From positions 10,184,251 to 10,248,250 of the forward strand of contig SSBO01000001.1 of assembly GCA_005281725.1 (NCBI GenBank): 64,000 bases of DNA, read 5' to 3'. Position 1 is the stretch's first letter, and each line of letters begins with the position of its first letter. This document shows, in pieces, positions 30,687 to 43,600 of the stretch. Source of the stretch: Wuchereria bancrofti. Lineage: Eukaryota; Nematoda; Chromadorea; Rhabditida; Onchocercidae. The notes under the pieces were generated by a model. It made no database searches and had not been told where the DNA came from. It worked only from the letters and a program-made list of their open reading frames with translations. Position numbers and translations under genes: made by a program.

Positions 30687-32002
30687 ATGTTGGCATTCGT
30701 AACAGTAACGTTAATTATTTCACGTTACGTATGGACAAATAATACAAAATTAATCATTGCATTTTCATTTATGTCTATTTCGCTTATTTCTCAAATTGTT
30801 AATTTAATCTGTGAAACATTCAAATGTTTACGTATTCGAATTGCACCAATTTTTGTAATCTTTGCTATAATTAATTTTTTTTTTTTTAACCTTTTATACG
30901 TATTTTATAAACTTTCGTAAAAATTTTTAAAACAGTAACGTGTATAATGCAAAATTTTTATTATTATTCAATTAGAATTAAAATTTTTACTGGATAATTA
31001 ACTTACATTTCGACTTATTATTTTTTTTTTTTTTAAATCGTATTCATTTATTTCTTATTTGTCATTATTTAAACTTCAAAATAGTTTTCATAATCCATTT
31101 AATAGTCCATTTAATTAAATTTTCAATAAATGTTAAAGAAAAGAAATGCTAAAGTTTATTTTAGACAATTATCTTTCATGGAATATCAGTTATCTTTCCA
31201 CTGATAACATTGATAATGCTTCTTGTTGTAATCATAAAACAAGAAAATCCGGAAACATTATGCGGTCCATTTAAATATTCCGAAGTGCTTATTACTGCTG
31301 CAGTTAGCTTTTTTCATGATTTCAATTGAAATTAAATTAAAAATTTCACTAATAGCTGGAAAATTTATTTAATCGTCTTATCACATAGCAATAATTATTT
31401 ACTTTTACTAATAGTATAAAAGTATAACAAACAATTTTTGCATTTTAGTTTTATCAGCAGCTTTATCAATAATTAGATTAACCATTTAAATTTAAAAATT
31501 TAAATCTATCGGACAAGAATCATAAAAAAAAACATATTTAGTAAAGTAAAAAAAAATGACTTAATAGTTTTATAAAAATTTTAATCATTTAGTTGTTTAT
31601 TTATTAGAAGTAAAGAAATTTTAATTACACCTAAATAATAGACAAAAAATGAAATTAAAACGAGTAAAATTTAAATTTTAGTGCTACGCATTTGGATCAA
31701 TATTATTAGCTGGAATATTAATTTTGATTATTTTCTTTTGTCAACCACCAATTGAGTTCATTTCATCTTTAGAAAGGGTATATAAATCATTTTTATTAAT
31801 TAATCATTTAACATTAAATGATTTGCATAAATCGTAGTATTAAATTTTCAATTTTGAAGTAAAATTAATTGTTGTGAAATTTAAGAAAAAAAAAATTGTT
31901 CTAAATTGTTGTTCAAATTATATTTTTACACATTTTTAGAATATCAAAGAATTAAACAACAACAGTATTCGAAATAAAACAAATGTTAATGTTAAATTAT
32001 AA
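30687..32002 (+). CDS. Small four-transmembrane protein of unknown function
   Basis: Not recognised. Four exons close in phase 0 at every junction: 30687-30854, 31165-31302, 31682-31777, 31940-32002; 154 residues. Four hydrophobic helices are visible: LAFVTVTLIISRYVW, LIIAFSFMSISLISQIVNLI, IIFHGISVIFPLITLIMLLV and FGSILLAGILILIIFFC. A polar loop EFKxx-type segment (QENPETLCGPFKYSE) separates helices 3 and 4, and the tail is asparagine-rich (KELNNNSIRNKTNVNVKL). The ATG directly follows a TTATAG acceptor, so either trans-splicing or a missed upstream exon is possible. An AATAAA lies at 32207. The pattern recalls nematode-specific four-helix membrane proteins, but no family can be named. Confidence 0.6.
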
Positions 32003-32993
32003 TCAATTAGCAGTGATAATGATATTTTCATTTGTTATTTTATAAAGAAGAAAACTCTGAACTTTTGATCAATTCAATTACAAAAAAAAAATTTGTTTTT
32101 TTTTCATATTCAATATATATCGAAAGCTTTAATGAAATTAGCGTTGTAGAAAAATTTCTTTTAAATGTTTTTTTTTTCAGTTTAAATTTGAATTTTTATT
32201 ATTTGAAATAAAAAAAAAAAATCATATTTATTAATTAATTTTTGTTCCTTCCTTCTGTTTTTGGAAGGAAATCATTTTTGTATTGTTAAATCATTTTTTA
32301 GAAATATTATTTAATGCATATAATTAATTAGTTATAACATTTTTTATTGTTATCGAAATTTAATTACTATAAATTATTTTTCTCTTTAGCATTTGTTAAA
32401 ATTTGTTGTTAATTATGTAGTTTTAAGTTTGTTTTTTAATTTTTAAGCATTTTAGCACTAACAACAAAAGTTTATTTATTTTATTAAATTTAAAAAATTC
32501 AAAAAAGTGGAAAAAAAGAGAAATATATTGAAGTTAATTTTACACTTAGGCTACTTTCACATTTGTGATAAACTATTAAAAAAAGAAAAAAACAATTTGA
32601 AACTAAAACAATGTTTTTTTTTCATTTCTTTTTTTTGAAATTTAATGAAATTAATAATCTTTGACGAAATAGTAAACACATTTCTAGTGAAGATTTTATT
32701 TCTTTTTCTTCTTTTTCTAGCAATATTTTATTAAAACTGTCCTATAATTAATTATCTGTTTGTTAATTAACTTTTGTTCTTTTCAATTAAGAATTGCAAT
32801 ATGTATTTTATAAATTTGTTAACAATAAAATTATTACATGTCCAAGCAAAGTATTTTTTTTTTCAAATCTTTATAATTATTAAATAAAACTGATAAATGG
32901 AACCACAGACTATAAACTATTTTCATATTCACTCATAATTTACTTGAAATCAAAAAAAAAAGTAAACGCATGGAAAATGAAAAATAGATTTGC

Positions 32994-32994
32994 G

Positions 32995-33027
<33 letters not shown>

Positions 33028-33108
33028 GTAATAATGATAATAGTAATAATAATAATAACAATGATAATGATAATAATAATAATAAGTAATAATAACAATG
33101 ACACAATA
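32994..33108. repeat. (ATA)n/(ATG) microsatellite
   Basis: About 115 bases of ATA triplets with interspersed ATG, GTA and ACA. Open frames over it on both strands are artefacts. Confidence 0.95.
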
Positions 33109-34249
33109 ATAAAAATTATTGCGATGATAATTCGACCATTTCAATTATTTTTACCTTTTCTACTTCTTTAATTTGCATATTTGATAATAAGTTTTAAAAA
33201 AAAAATGAGAAAAATTGGAAGTTTTTAACGTAAAAAATTATTTGTAATAATAAAATTGAATTCCAAATTAAAAAAAAAAAATGTTTTTTTGCATTAAATT
33301 GTTTATTAATTTACAAATTAAGGTTAAAAACAGAACCCAATCAATTTATAATGAACACATTTATAGCTTATTGTATTTGTAAGCTTATAGTCTTATTGTA
33401 CTTGTAAAAATCAAAAATATAAATGTTTCATCAAATTCAACGAATTCTTTTTTAAAATTTTTTATTCTTTAAAATGAATGTATGAAATAATAGAATTAGA
33501 GCCAAATGGTATTCATTTTAAATATAAACAACATTTTTACTTTTTTTTCCTTAAAAAAGAAATGAAAAAAGTTAATTTATGCGAAATTAAATTTTTCCTA
33601 CAAAATTACAAAACATTTTCGTAAACTTAAATTTCTTAGTTTAATTTGCATATTTATTTGTTAATTTCATTTTTTTTTTTGATAATTTCATTATCAAAAA
33701 TTAAAAGATGAAAAATTTTTGAAAAATAATACCACAAGATTTTTATTTTGAATGATATTTTTAGTTAAAAAGAAATAAGATGTTAGCGACATGAAATATT
33801 TGTAAACATTAGCAAAAACGAATTTTCCAAACCTTTTGTTTTCATTTTTTTTTATTTCGTACTTTTTTATCAAAATTTTTTTGTTCAGAAAGATTTTCAT
33901 AACAACTTGAATGTACTATGTATTTTTTGGTCTTGAAAAAAATTTTTTGATCGTTTAAGTTTATTTGAAAAGAATGAAAATATCTGGCAAACAATACTGT
34001 ATGAGTAAATTGATAATTTCATTGCAAATGAGAAAATATTATCAAAAATAATGAAAAACTTAAGAGTAATTCATATTTATTACTTTATCTGGAAGTAATT
34101 TTTGCAAAAAATGTAAGTAAAATATTTGAGTCAATTTTTGAAAACAAAGATTATTTTGATTTCGTAGGAGATTTTGAGTGTTAAAATGAAAAAAAGAGTG
34201 AAACTTTAATTGTCATTTGGTAAAGACTTTTACCAATAAAATAATTAAA

Positions 34250-34423
34250 ATGAAATTAACACTTATTATTACTATTGTTATTATCATTACTTTTGTTTTA
34301 ATTATTGTTATTATTAACTATCATTATTATTCGAGAAAAGATTATCGTACAAAAGAAATAGTTTTAGAGTTAATTAGTGAAATTTTTATGCAATATTTAA
34401 TTAAAAAAATTCAATTAAATTGA
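34250..34423 (+). CDS. Possible 57-residue single-pass membrane peptide
   Basis: An uninterrupted frame from an ATG with a long hydrophobic N-terminus (LTLIITIVIIITFVLIIVII), then a charged segment YSRKDYRTKEIVLELISEIF and a lysine-containing end. The hydrophobic run is built from ATT/TTA/ATC codons, which AT-rich DNA produces by chance, and no homology is recognised. It lies 240 bases upstream of the carboxypeptidase start in the same orientation. Reported only as a weak candidate. Confidence 0.2.
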   Translation: MKLTLIITIVIIITFVLIIVIINYHYYSRKDYRTKEIVLELISEIFMQYLIKKIQLN

Positions 34424-34663
34424 TTTTTCCAATAATTTAATTAATGAATTAAAAAGATTAATTCTATTAAATAAATTTATTAAGTTAAAAAATTGAAATA
34501 AATAAATACAATTTCTTATCAAGGTCATTTCTTTAAAAATCTTTAAAAACAAAATTTTGTTTTCGCTTTTTTTTTGTATTTACCATTTTCATTCTAAAAT
34601 TTACTATATAATAAACCAAATGAAGAAAAAGAAATCACTGATAAGAAAATTATACCTTCAAAT

Positions 34664-37600
34664 ATGACTGATCAACTTTTCCGGTTTTTGCTCTTTCTAT
34701 TTTCTACAGTATTCTCTCATACTACCGTAACCAATGCTGATGCTAATGCTGATCGAATTATCAATTTACCTGGATTAACCTTTGAACCCAATTTTGAACA
34801 ATATTCCGGTTTCTTACCAACAAAAACCGGAAATTTTTTGCATTATTGGTATAACTGTTTGTATCTTAAATATTTTAAACAGATAAAATGGCACGAAATT
34901 GATGTAATTAATTATAAATTATCATTGCAACAATAATTAATTAATTAATTACAATTAATAAATTAATAGCAAAAAAGAAGATTAACTTTTTAGGCTTATC
35001 GAATCACAAAATAACCCATCAACTGATCCATTAGTTTTATGGATCAATGGTGGATTAGGTTGTGACTCACTTGATGGTTCACTTGCGCAAATTGGACCAT
35101 TCCGCGTTAATCAAGATGGTGAAACTTTATTCGAAAATATTTACAGTTGGAATAAGGTTTCTTATTAATTAAATTTTAATCAATTAACTAATTCAACTTT
35201 TTTTCTTGTAAATTCTACTTATAGCATTTGGAGCATTTTATTGATAAGCTAGTTGTTGAAAATGGTAACGAAAAGGTCATTAAAAGGTCACTAAGGTAAG
35301 AGAAAATCATTAAAATTAGTAATAATTAATGTCACCAAACTTTTATTTGCTGAGTTTTAATAGAGAAAAAAAAAATTAGAATTTCTAAAAAAAAAAATTC
35401 TGAATGAAATAGTTTGAATTTAAGGTTGCTAATTTAATATTTCTTGATTCACCGTATGGTATCGGTTATTCATACAGAAATACTTCGATACCAGCAGATA
35501 TGATATGGGATGATGATAAGGTACTATTTAAAAGTTTTTTTTTTAAATTTGAAGTTTTATAAAATCTTGCTAGATCTTTCTCATTTCTTCTCTATCTAAC
35601 TTCCTTTTGTATCAATTTTTTTTTCTTTAAAGGAAGAATTAATTAATTAATAATCATTAATGAGAGACAACTGAGTGAGATGTTATTATCAGGTATTAAC
35701 GATTAGTAAATTATAATATTACAGGTAAGCTTCATAGATGTTTAAACAATTTGAATGATATTTTAAGTGAAAGTAATAATTAATGGTAGCAATAAGTTTT
35801 ATTGATAGCGATTAAAAGAAAAACTAAATTTTTTTTTTCGTGATTTAAAGAACAAAGTAAAAAAAAGTTGCCATTGAATAATTCCTTTCCTTTTCTTTTT
35901 TTTTAATAATTATTTTATTAGTTTATCAGTTTGAAAAATTCTGCAAATTTCTTCTTTTTTTTTGCTTTTTATTTTCGTTTTTTGATTTCATATTTACAAA
36001 AGTTGAAAGAGGTAATTTAGCAGGAATGAAAAAAAAAAATCATAAAATGAATTATCAAAGTATCGCTTCCAATTATTTCAATTAGTCAATTACTAATAAA
36101 TATAATTGCTTTTCACATTTGTAATTTTAAATCAAAGTCTTTTCAATAACAAACAGTTTGAACGGTATTTTTAATTTCTAAAATAAAATATTTTTTCAAT
36201 TTAGATAGCTGAAGATAATGCAGATGCATTGGAACAATTTTTTCAACGATTTAAAGAATTTCAAAATCGTGATTTCTACATTGCCGGTCAAGCATATACG
36301 GCAATTTATGGACCAACATTAGCTGATGTATTAATCAAACGAATTCAGGTTTTAATCATTTTTCATTTTAAATGTCTGAAATGAATGATTAACAAAGGAT
36401 AACAACAAGCAGATTTTGTTTTTGTTTTTTGCTAATTAAATATTTAAACTAATAGTTAATTAACTATAACTGATATATGCAAATGAGTGCTAATGTTTTA
36501 CTTTGATCAAACATTGTCATATAGTGAGTTTCATTAATTAAGCATTGAGTTAATTAGCACAATATTATTTACCACCTAGGTTGAGAATACGAATGTTACC
36601 TGTAAACATCATATTAATTCTAGTGTAAACAAATATATTGCTTTTTAATAGAGTCTAAATAGTATGGAAGATAGTTGACTACTATTTAACATTAAATTTA
36701 AGCAATTAATATTAAAAGTTATGGATGATTCTTTAGGTAGTTAAAAATTATTCTTTAGGTAATTATGAAATTATTCCTTGAGTAGTTGTGAATTTCTTAG
36801 ATAGTTATGGATGATTTCTCAGGTAGCTATGAGCGATTTCTCAGGTAGTTGTGAATAATTCCTCAAATTGTTATGAACGATTTCTCAGATAGTTTGAACA
36901 ATTCCTCAAATTGTTATGAACGATTTCTCATGTAGTTATGAATGATCTCTCAGGTAGTTGTAAATGATCTCTCAGGTAGTTGTGAATAATTCCTCAAATT
37001 GTTATCAACGATTTCTCAGGTAGTTTGAACAATTCCTCAAATTGTTATGAATGATTTCTCAGATAGTTTGAACAATTCCTCAAATTGTTATGAATGATTT
37101 CTCATATAGTTTGAATGATCTCTCAGATAGTTATGAACGATTTCTCAGGTAGTTTGAACAATTCCTCAAATTGTTATGAACGATTTCTCAGGTAGTTTGA
37201 ACAATTCCTCAAATTGTTATGAACGATCTCTCAGTAGTTTGAACAATTCCTCAAATTGTTATGAACGATCTCTCAGGTAGTTTGAACAATTCCTCAAATT
37301 GTTATGAACGATCTCTCAGGTAGTTTGAACAATTCCTCAAATTGTTATGAACGATCTCTCAGGTAGTTGTGAACGATTCCGTATTTTATTATATTTCAGC
37401 AGAATGGAAATGTTTACAATATCAAATTGGTTGGTTTAGCAATTGGAAATGGTGCTTACAATGAAATGGACAGAATAAATTCAATTATTGCCTTGCAATA
37501 CTATAATGGAATGCTCGATAAAAAGTAAGTTTACTTTTCCTTTTTTTTTCCTTTGCTGAGAATTTTTTACTCTATCAAATTTATTTATTGTTGATAAATG

Positions 37601-40600
37601 ATTGAATATAGAAATAAATATTAAAGCTTAATACTGAAATTTTAAAAAGTTTTATAGCAAATTTTTTTGTAGAATCTTTTGAACTTTTATGTTAAATTTA
37701 TTATTTATGAATGTGATCAATAAAGTTTAACAAAAATTCAAAAAAAGGAGAAAAAATTAGAAATATTTAATTTGACAAAATTTGCATTAAAAAAAAGATA
37801 ATTTGAGTGTCATTTAAATGTTCAAGCTGTAAATAATTAATTAATTCTTCTTTTTTTTTTAGAGAATTTGAAAGTTTTACTAATTGTTGCTTAACGGCTA
37901 TTCCTGGACCATTGGCATATTGTAACTTCTCGCAGTATATAAATTGGACAACAAATAAACCCATTGATAATAGTGAATGTGCATCCAAAGTAATGAAATA
38001 TGCATTTGATGAACGTTTGTAAGTTTTTTGTTTATTTTTTAACAAATTATTGAGCGCATTTGTCGCACTGTTATTTTGAACTATATTCGTTTATAAATAA
38101 TTAAGCGCATTTGTCGCATTGTTTATTGTTTTGAATTATTCGTTTACTTTTTGTAACATAATTGTATGTTTATTATTGTTGAAATAATAATTTGCTGCAT
38201 TTGTTTTTCTTTTTTGCTTTTTTTAACAATTTAAAACTGATAATAAATGCTAAAATGTAAACACTTTAATATAATTTTATAGTATTAAAAAGAAATATTA
38301 AAAAAAATTGCAAGTTTTTAAATGAATTCAATTGAAAAAAAGAAGGAAAAATTTTTTTCTTCTTTTTCAACTTATATAATTAATTTTTAAAATTACAAAA
38401 AAAAAATATGAAAATAGAGTAAAATAAGAAAAAAAAGTTCTTTTTTTAAATTTTATTTTCTTCATTTTTTGAAAAAAGTATTTGAAATAAAGAAGAAGCA
38501 AACAACTCAAATGATTTGAAAATTTCTAGAAATCAAATTCTTTTTTTAATTTTTTTAGGAAAAATTCTTTTAACAAATATCAAGATTGCTATATGGAACC
38601 GATATCAGCGGATGATACAGGAATAATGAATTATCAACAACAACCAATGAAAATAGAATCAACTGAAACATTTATCGATCAAGCTGTACGTTTCTTATTT
38701 ATATTTATAATAAACCGAAAGAAGCAAAAGAAAAAAATTTCGGATTAATAATTAAAAAATTCCGGATTAATAATTCTTATTAAAATCTCATATGAAATTT
38801 CATTCAAATTTTTCAATTTTTTTCCAAAAAAAAAGTGAAAAATGAGTAATTAACTGATAAATATTTTTTAAAGAAAAAAAATGCTAAATATTAAAAAAAT
38901 CGATAGTACAAATTTTTTACAGTAATAAACAGCAATTTACTGTAGTTACAGTAATGAATACTGTATTAAAGACCGTATAATCGCGGTATAATTAAGATAT
39001 AAATGTGATAATCTTTTCAGTCATTCATAAATATTGAATCAACTGATGCACAATTTGGTTTTCCATGTTGGATTAAAAGTGCAATAATAAATTATTTAAA
39101 TTTATCAATTGTACGAGAAGCATTACATATTCCCGATAATCTTTCATCTTGGTCAATGTGCAGGTTTTATTTTAATTATATTTGTTTTATTTAATTTCAA
39201 ATTGAAATTAAAATTAATTTTACTTAAATGCATAATATCATTTAAGTTTTCTTTTTTTTTGTTTCCTAAAACAAAATAATTTTTTAAAATGGTGAATTAT
39301 CAGATAGATTTACTTTACCTTACTTTAATGAGTAAAATGTATAAACAAAAAAAAAAGACGAAATACTATGATAATGAGTAAAAAGTGTTATTTTTAATTT
39401 TTAATTTTACTAAATTACATTGTATTTTTAAATTTTAGCAAATATTTCTAAATTATTTTTTTTTTAGTAAAATGTTTCGTTCGAATTATAAGAGAAAATA
39501 TCTCGATATGATGCCTATTTTTCAATCAATTATTCATCGTTTCTCATTAGGTTTGTTATATTTTTACACTTTCTGAATTTAATCGAAATGTTTGATGTTT
39601 GAGGGAATGGGCGCAAAAGTGAGCGCAAAAGTTTAGATAAAACAATAATGTTTTTAAAGCAATTTTTTTTTGCATTGATTTATGTATTTAATATAATTGT
39701 TTGAGGGCGAAAAAACGATTAACTTTCTTTTTCTTCAATTTTTTTTTGTTACGTAAAAAAAATAAAACTTAATTTTATTAAATATTTTTCATTTCACTTT
39801 TCTAAAAATAAATTAAAATGAAATAATAAAAAAAAAACTTTTACAAAATTTACAAAATGTTAAATAAACTTTTCACTTTGTGAACATTTTGATTACTACT
39901 TTAATACTTTTATTCCTAGTAATTACGGATATATATCTTTGTTTTTTTTTACTTTTTTAATCACTAATTAAAAATATATTTTTTTTACAGTTTATCCAAA
40001 TGATATACGAATATTAATTTACAATGGTGATGCTGATATTCAATATAATTTTTTGAGTAATGAATGGTTTATGATGAGAATTGCTAATGATTATCCTAAA
40101 TCAAATCGTCAATTATGGACTTATCAAGAAAATTCAAATTTTCTAGAGCAATTAGCTGGTTATTATCAACAATTTTTTATGAATGATTATGTGACAATTG
40201 ATTATCTCACTATAAAAGTATTTTTTTTTCTTGATTGTTTTAGTAAAATGATGGAAATTATACTGAAATAAAGAGAAAAAGTTTAAATTATTATTAACAT
40301 TATTTAACAAACAGTTTGTAGTCATTTTAAAGTAATAAAAGTATTCTTATGTCTTTTTTTTTAATCCTTCTATTCAAATTTTGATTGGCTTTATATGATT
40401 TCTATTAGATAAGCTGTTAGAATGAGAGGTTAAAGGTTAGAGGCCTTAATTCAACTAATATTTCAATTAATTCATTAAAGAAACGTTAGTAATATAGAGA
40501 TTGTACTAGCTTGATCAATCCAATTTGACTCAAAAAAAAAAAAAATTAAACTTTTATAAATGAATTAATTGGGTAAGACAGAAGGTAGTAAAAATGTTAT

Positions 40601-43600
40601 GTATTTTGACAAAAAAATTCACAATAAACATCAAATTTTTTTTGTTAAATTTATGAAAAAGATTTTTCTTTTATTAAAATTTATAAATTTCTTTACTAAA
40701 TTTATGAAAGAAAAAAAAAAAGAAAAGAACAATGTTTTATTTAAAATTTATGAAAAAGATTTTCAAATTATTTTTTTTTAGGGTGCAGGACATTTTGTAC
40801 CGTTGGATCGCGGTGGACCATCACTGCAAATGTTTGCAAATTTTATTGAAAAAGCAAATTACAGTACCATTTTGAGTTGTGATACAAAACAAAAATCAAT
40901 TCTTCCACAATATCAACCAATACCACGAATTACTCGTAACTTTTAACTTAACTTTTTTTTTTCTTAAGTAATTTAACAATAATTTGATAACTCTTAAATG
41001 TGTTGTATTATTTTACAAACAATAATACTTTATGTAATCATTGTTTGAAGGAATTATTGGTTTAGAATTCATTAACGCAATATAACTTTAATTAATTATC
41101 AAATTAAAATATGAAAATGATAAGAATGGTTAAGTTTAATTGATTTAAATTACAAATTTGCTCGAAAACACTATTAACTTTATGCGTTTTCCATGTTAAA
41201 TTCGATTTCCTAAAATTATACATGTGACAAATTTTCATTTCTTAGCAATTACTGAAAAATTAAATTAGAAAAAGGATGTTAAGTAATTAAATTTAATTGA
41301 TTTCAAATTGATTAATTTCACATAAAAGTAGTAATGGTTATATGATAACTACTAGCAAATGATACTAAATGCTGCAGTACTTTTTATGAAATTATAATTT
41401 TAGCAATAAAATGTGAAATTATTTTTTAGCAACACGAAAGCAACGTGATCGTGTATGGAATTTACCTGGTTTAACCTTTGAACCAAATTTTAAGCAGTAT
41501 TCTGGCTATCTAAATGCTAATTCTGGCCATTTGCATTATTGGTACGTGTTATAGTTGTCATTTATTGCTATTACAACAATAATTTATACTTTCAAAAGTG
41601 TAAAATTTTTTAAATTTCAATAAATTTCAATTCTCTGATGCTTTTGATGTTTTATTTGTTATTATCAAAAGTAATCACAAAAATGAACTGATCAAATCTA
41701 ATGAATCATTTATTACTTTTTTCTTTTGCTTCTGGAATAAATCATCAATTTATTGTTTTCTTGTTATTATTTACAGAATAAATTACTTATAGAATAAATC
41801 ATTTGGAAAAAAAAAAAACTGATTACTTATAAAATAAACCATTCATTTATTACTTTTTTTTTGCATTAAATCTTCTAATAGTTGAATTTTTTCACTGTTA
41901 ATCGGAAATTGTTGAAATTTTATTCAATTTTCTCAACAATTTCGAAATAAGTTATCAAATGTACTTTGATACTATCATTTATTTATCATAATGAAGTGAT
42001 AAGGACTGATCACTTATAGAATTATTAATCATTCAACAAAAATGATAATACTATCAGGTGGATAATTTTGCATGATGAATTTTAAGGTTTGTTGAATCAC
42101 AACGGGATTCATCCAACGATCCGCTAATATTATGGTTAAGTGGTGAGCCAAGTTGTAGCTCTCTTAATAGTCTCTTTTCCGGAAATGGACCATTCCGGCC
42201 AAATTCAGATAATATGACATTGTCGGAAAATAATTATTCATGGAACAAAGTTAGTTTATGTACTCATAATTTGAATTCAATAAATTACTGGAAAGTTAAT
42301 GAATCATTTGCTGATTGATAAAACTTAAATTTTCATATATTTATTTATTTAACGATGAATAAAATTTGATTGCAATCTTAAAAGTTATTCAAAAGAATTC
42401 ATTTATAAATTCAGGTTTATAAATCAATTGAAGCTTATTTATTTGTTTTTAAATAGGCTAAATTGATTGGTAAATTCATTTGTTACTTTAAATCTTCACG
42501 CAAATCTTTAATCTTTAATCTTAAGATACGAAAAATTTTTTTTGCAATTAATAAGGTAATGCATTGATTGAATGTTGAAATTTGTGATATAGAAAAGGTA
42601 ATTTTTAAACATTTTTAAATAAAATTAATATATTATGAAGCAATAATTTTTCCTCAAAAAAAGGAAAAATTAAAAATTTAAATTTTAAATTACATTTTAT
42701 TTTACAGGTAGCAAATGTGCTTTACCTTGAATCATCACGTTTCACTGNATAGAAAAGGTAATTTTTAAACATTTTTAAATAAAATTAATATATTATGAAG
42801 CAATAATTTTTCCTCAAAAAAAGGAAAAATTAAAAATTTAAATTTTAAATTACATTTTATTTTACAGGTAGCAAATGTGCTTTACCTTGAATCATCACGT
42901 TTCACTGGATTTTCAGAAGAAATTCTTTCGATAAATGAATTTGATTTCAATAATAACAGGGTTCAAGTTTTTTCTTATCTTTAAAATTATCATTAATTAT
43001 CATAAATGATAAATGAGCAATGATGAAAAGATAACAATTATATTTTAGATGAGTTTCTTTTTTTAATTAGACATTCTCAACTAATAAATAATTAGAATAA
43101 TTTAATTAATAAAAAAAATTTGTTTTTTAGACAGTAAGAGAAGTTTTTCATGCTTTAATGGATTTTTTGACCGTATTTCCGGAATATATCAATCGTCCAT
43201 TCTTCATTACTGGTCACTCTTATGCTTCTTTATATATTTTAAAATTATCAGCTCAAATTATTAATCGAATTCAGGTAAAATATAAGTGATATAACTTTTT
43301 AATTTCAAATTTTTTTAAATCAAACTAATCATTTTTATCAATTGGAGTGATCACAATAATAAGCTAAGTAATAACAATAGATTTATTCAATCAAATCAAA
43401 CTATAGCATTTATTATCATTTTACCAGCTTATCATCAGTATATCACTTGTTATCAGTTAATCAATCAAATTAGACAATAGTATTTGTTATCATTTCTTCA
43501 ATCCATTGTTCAATTTTATCATTTATCGTCAATCAGTCAAACGAAATGATAAATTTATTAACGCTTTACCAGCTTATTATCAGTATTATCACTTGTTATC

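Larger units (their letters stand above)
32003..34663. other. Intergenic spacer before the carboxypeptidase gene
   Basis: About 2.7 kb, very AT-rich, with poly-A/T runs and a (ATA/ATG)n microsatellite at 32994-33108. Apart from one weak small open frame (34250-34423) no gene is seen. The promoter of the downstream carboxypeptidase gene should lie at its right end. Confidence 0.55.
34664..40935 (+). other. S10 domain 1 (nucleophile Ser replaced by Ala)
   Basis: Exons 34664-34848, 34994-35156, 35425-35520, 36205-36348, 37400-37524, 37863-38018, 38559-38685, 39021-39163, 39468-39550, 39991-40217, 40782-40935, residues about 1-534. The signal peptide is followed by [19 protein letters not shown]. 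The oxyanion segment is NGGLGCDSL instead of NGGPGCSSL. The nucleophile motif GESYAG is GQAYTA (Ala codon at 36292-36294). The acid NGDAD and the base [10 protein letters not shown] are intact. It is expected to be inactive. Intron 11 retention would end the protein three codons later (stop 40944-40946), giving a possible single-domain form. Confidence 0.85.

Noticed and set aside
36721..37381. CRISPR-like regular spacing of a repeat
   Set aside because: Units are directly adjacent tandem copies without unique spacers, in a eukaryotic intron.
40569..40781. 70-residue plus-strand frame
   Set aside because: Lies in the intron before the GAGH exon of domain 1 and runs into its acceptor; lysine/phenylalanine-rich chance frame.
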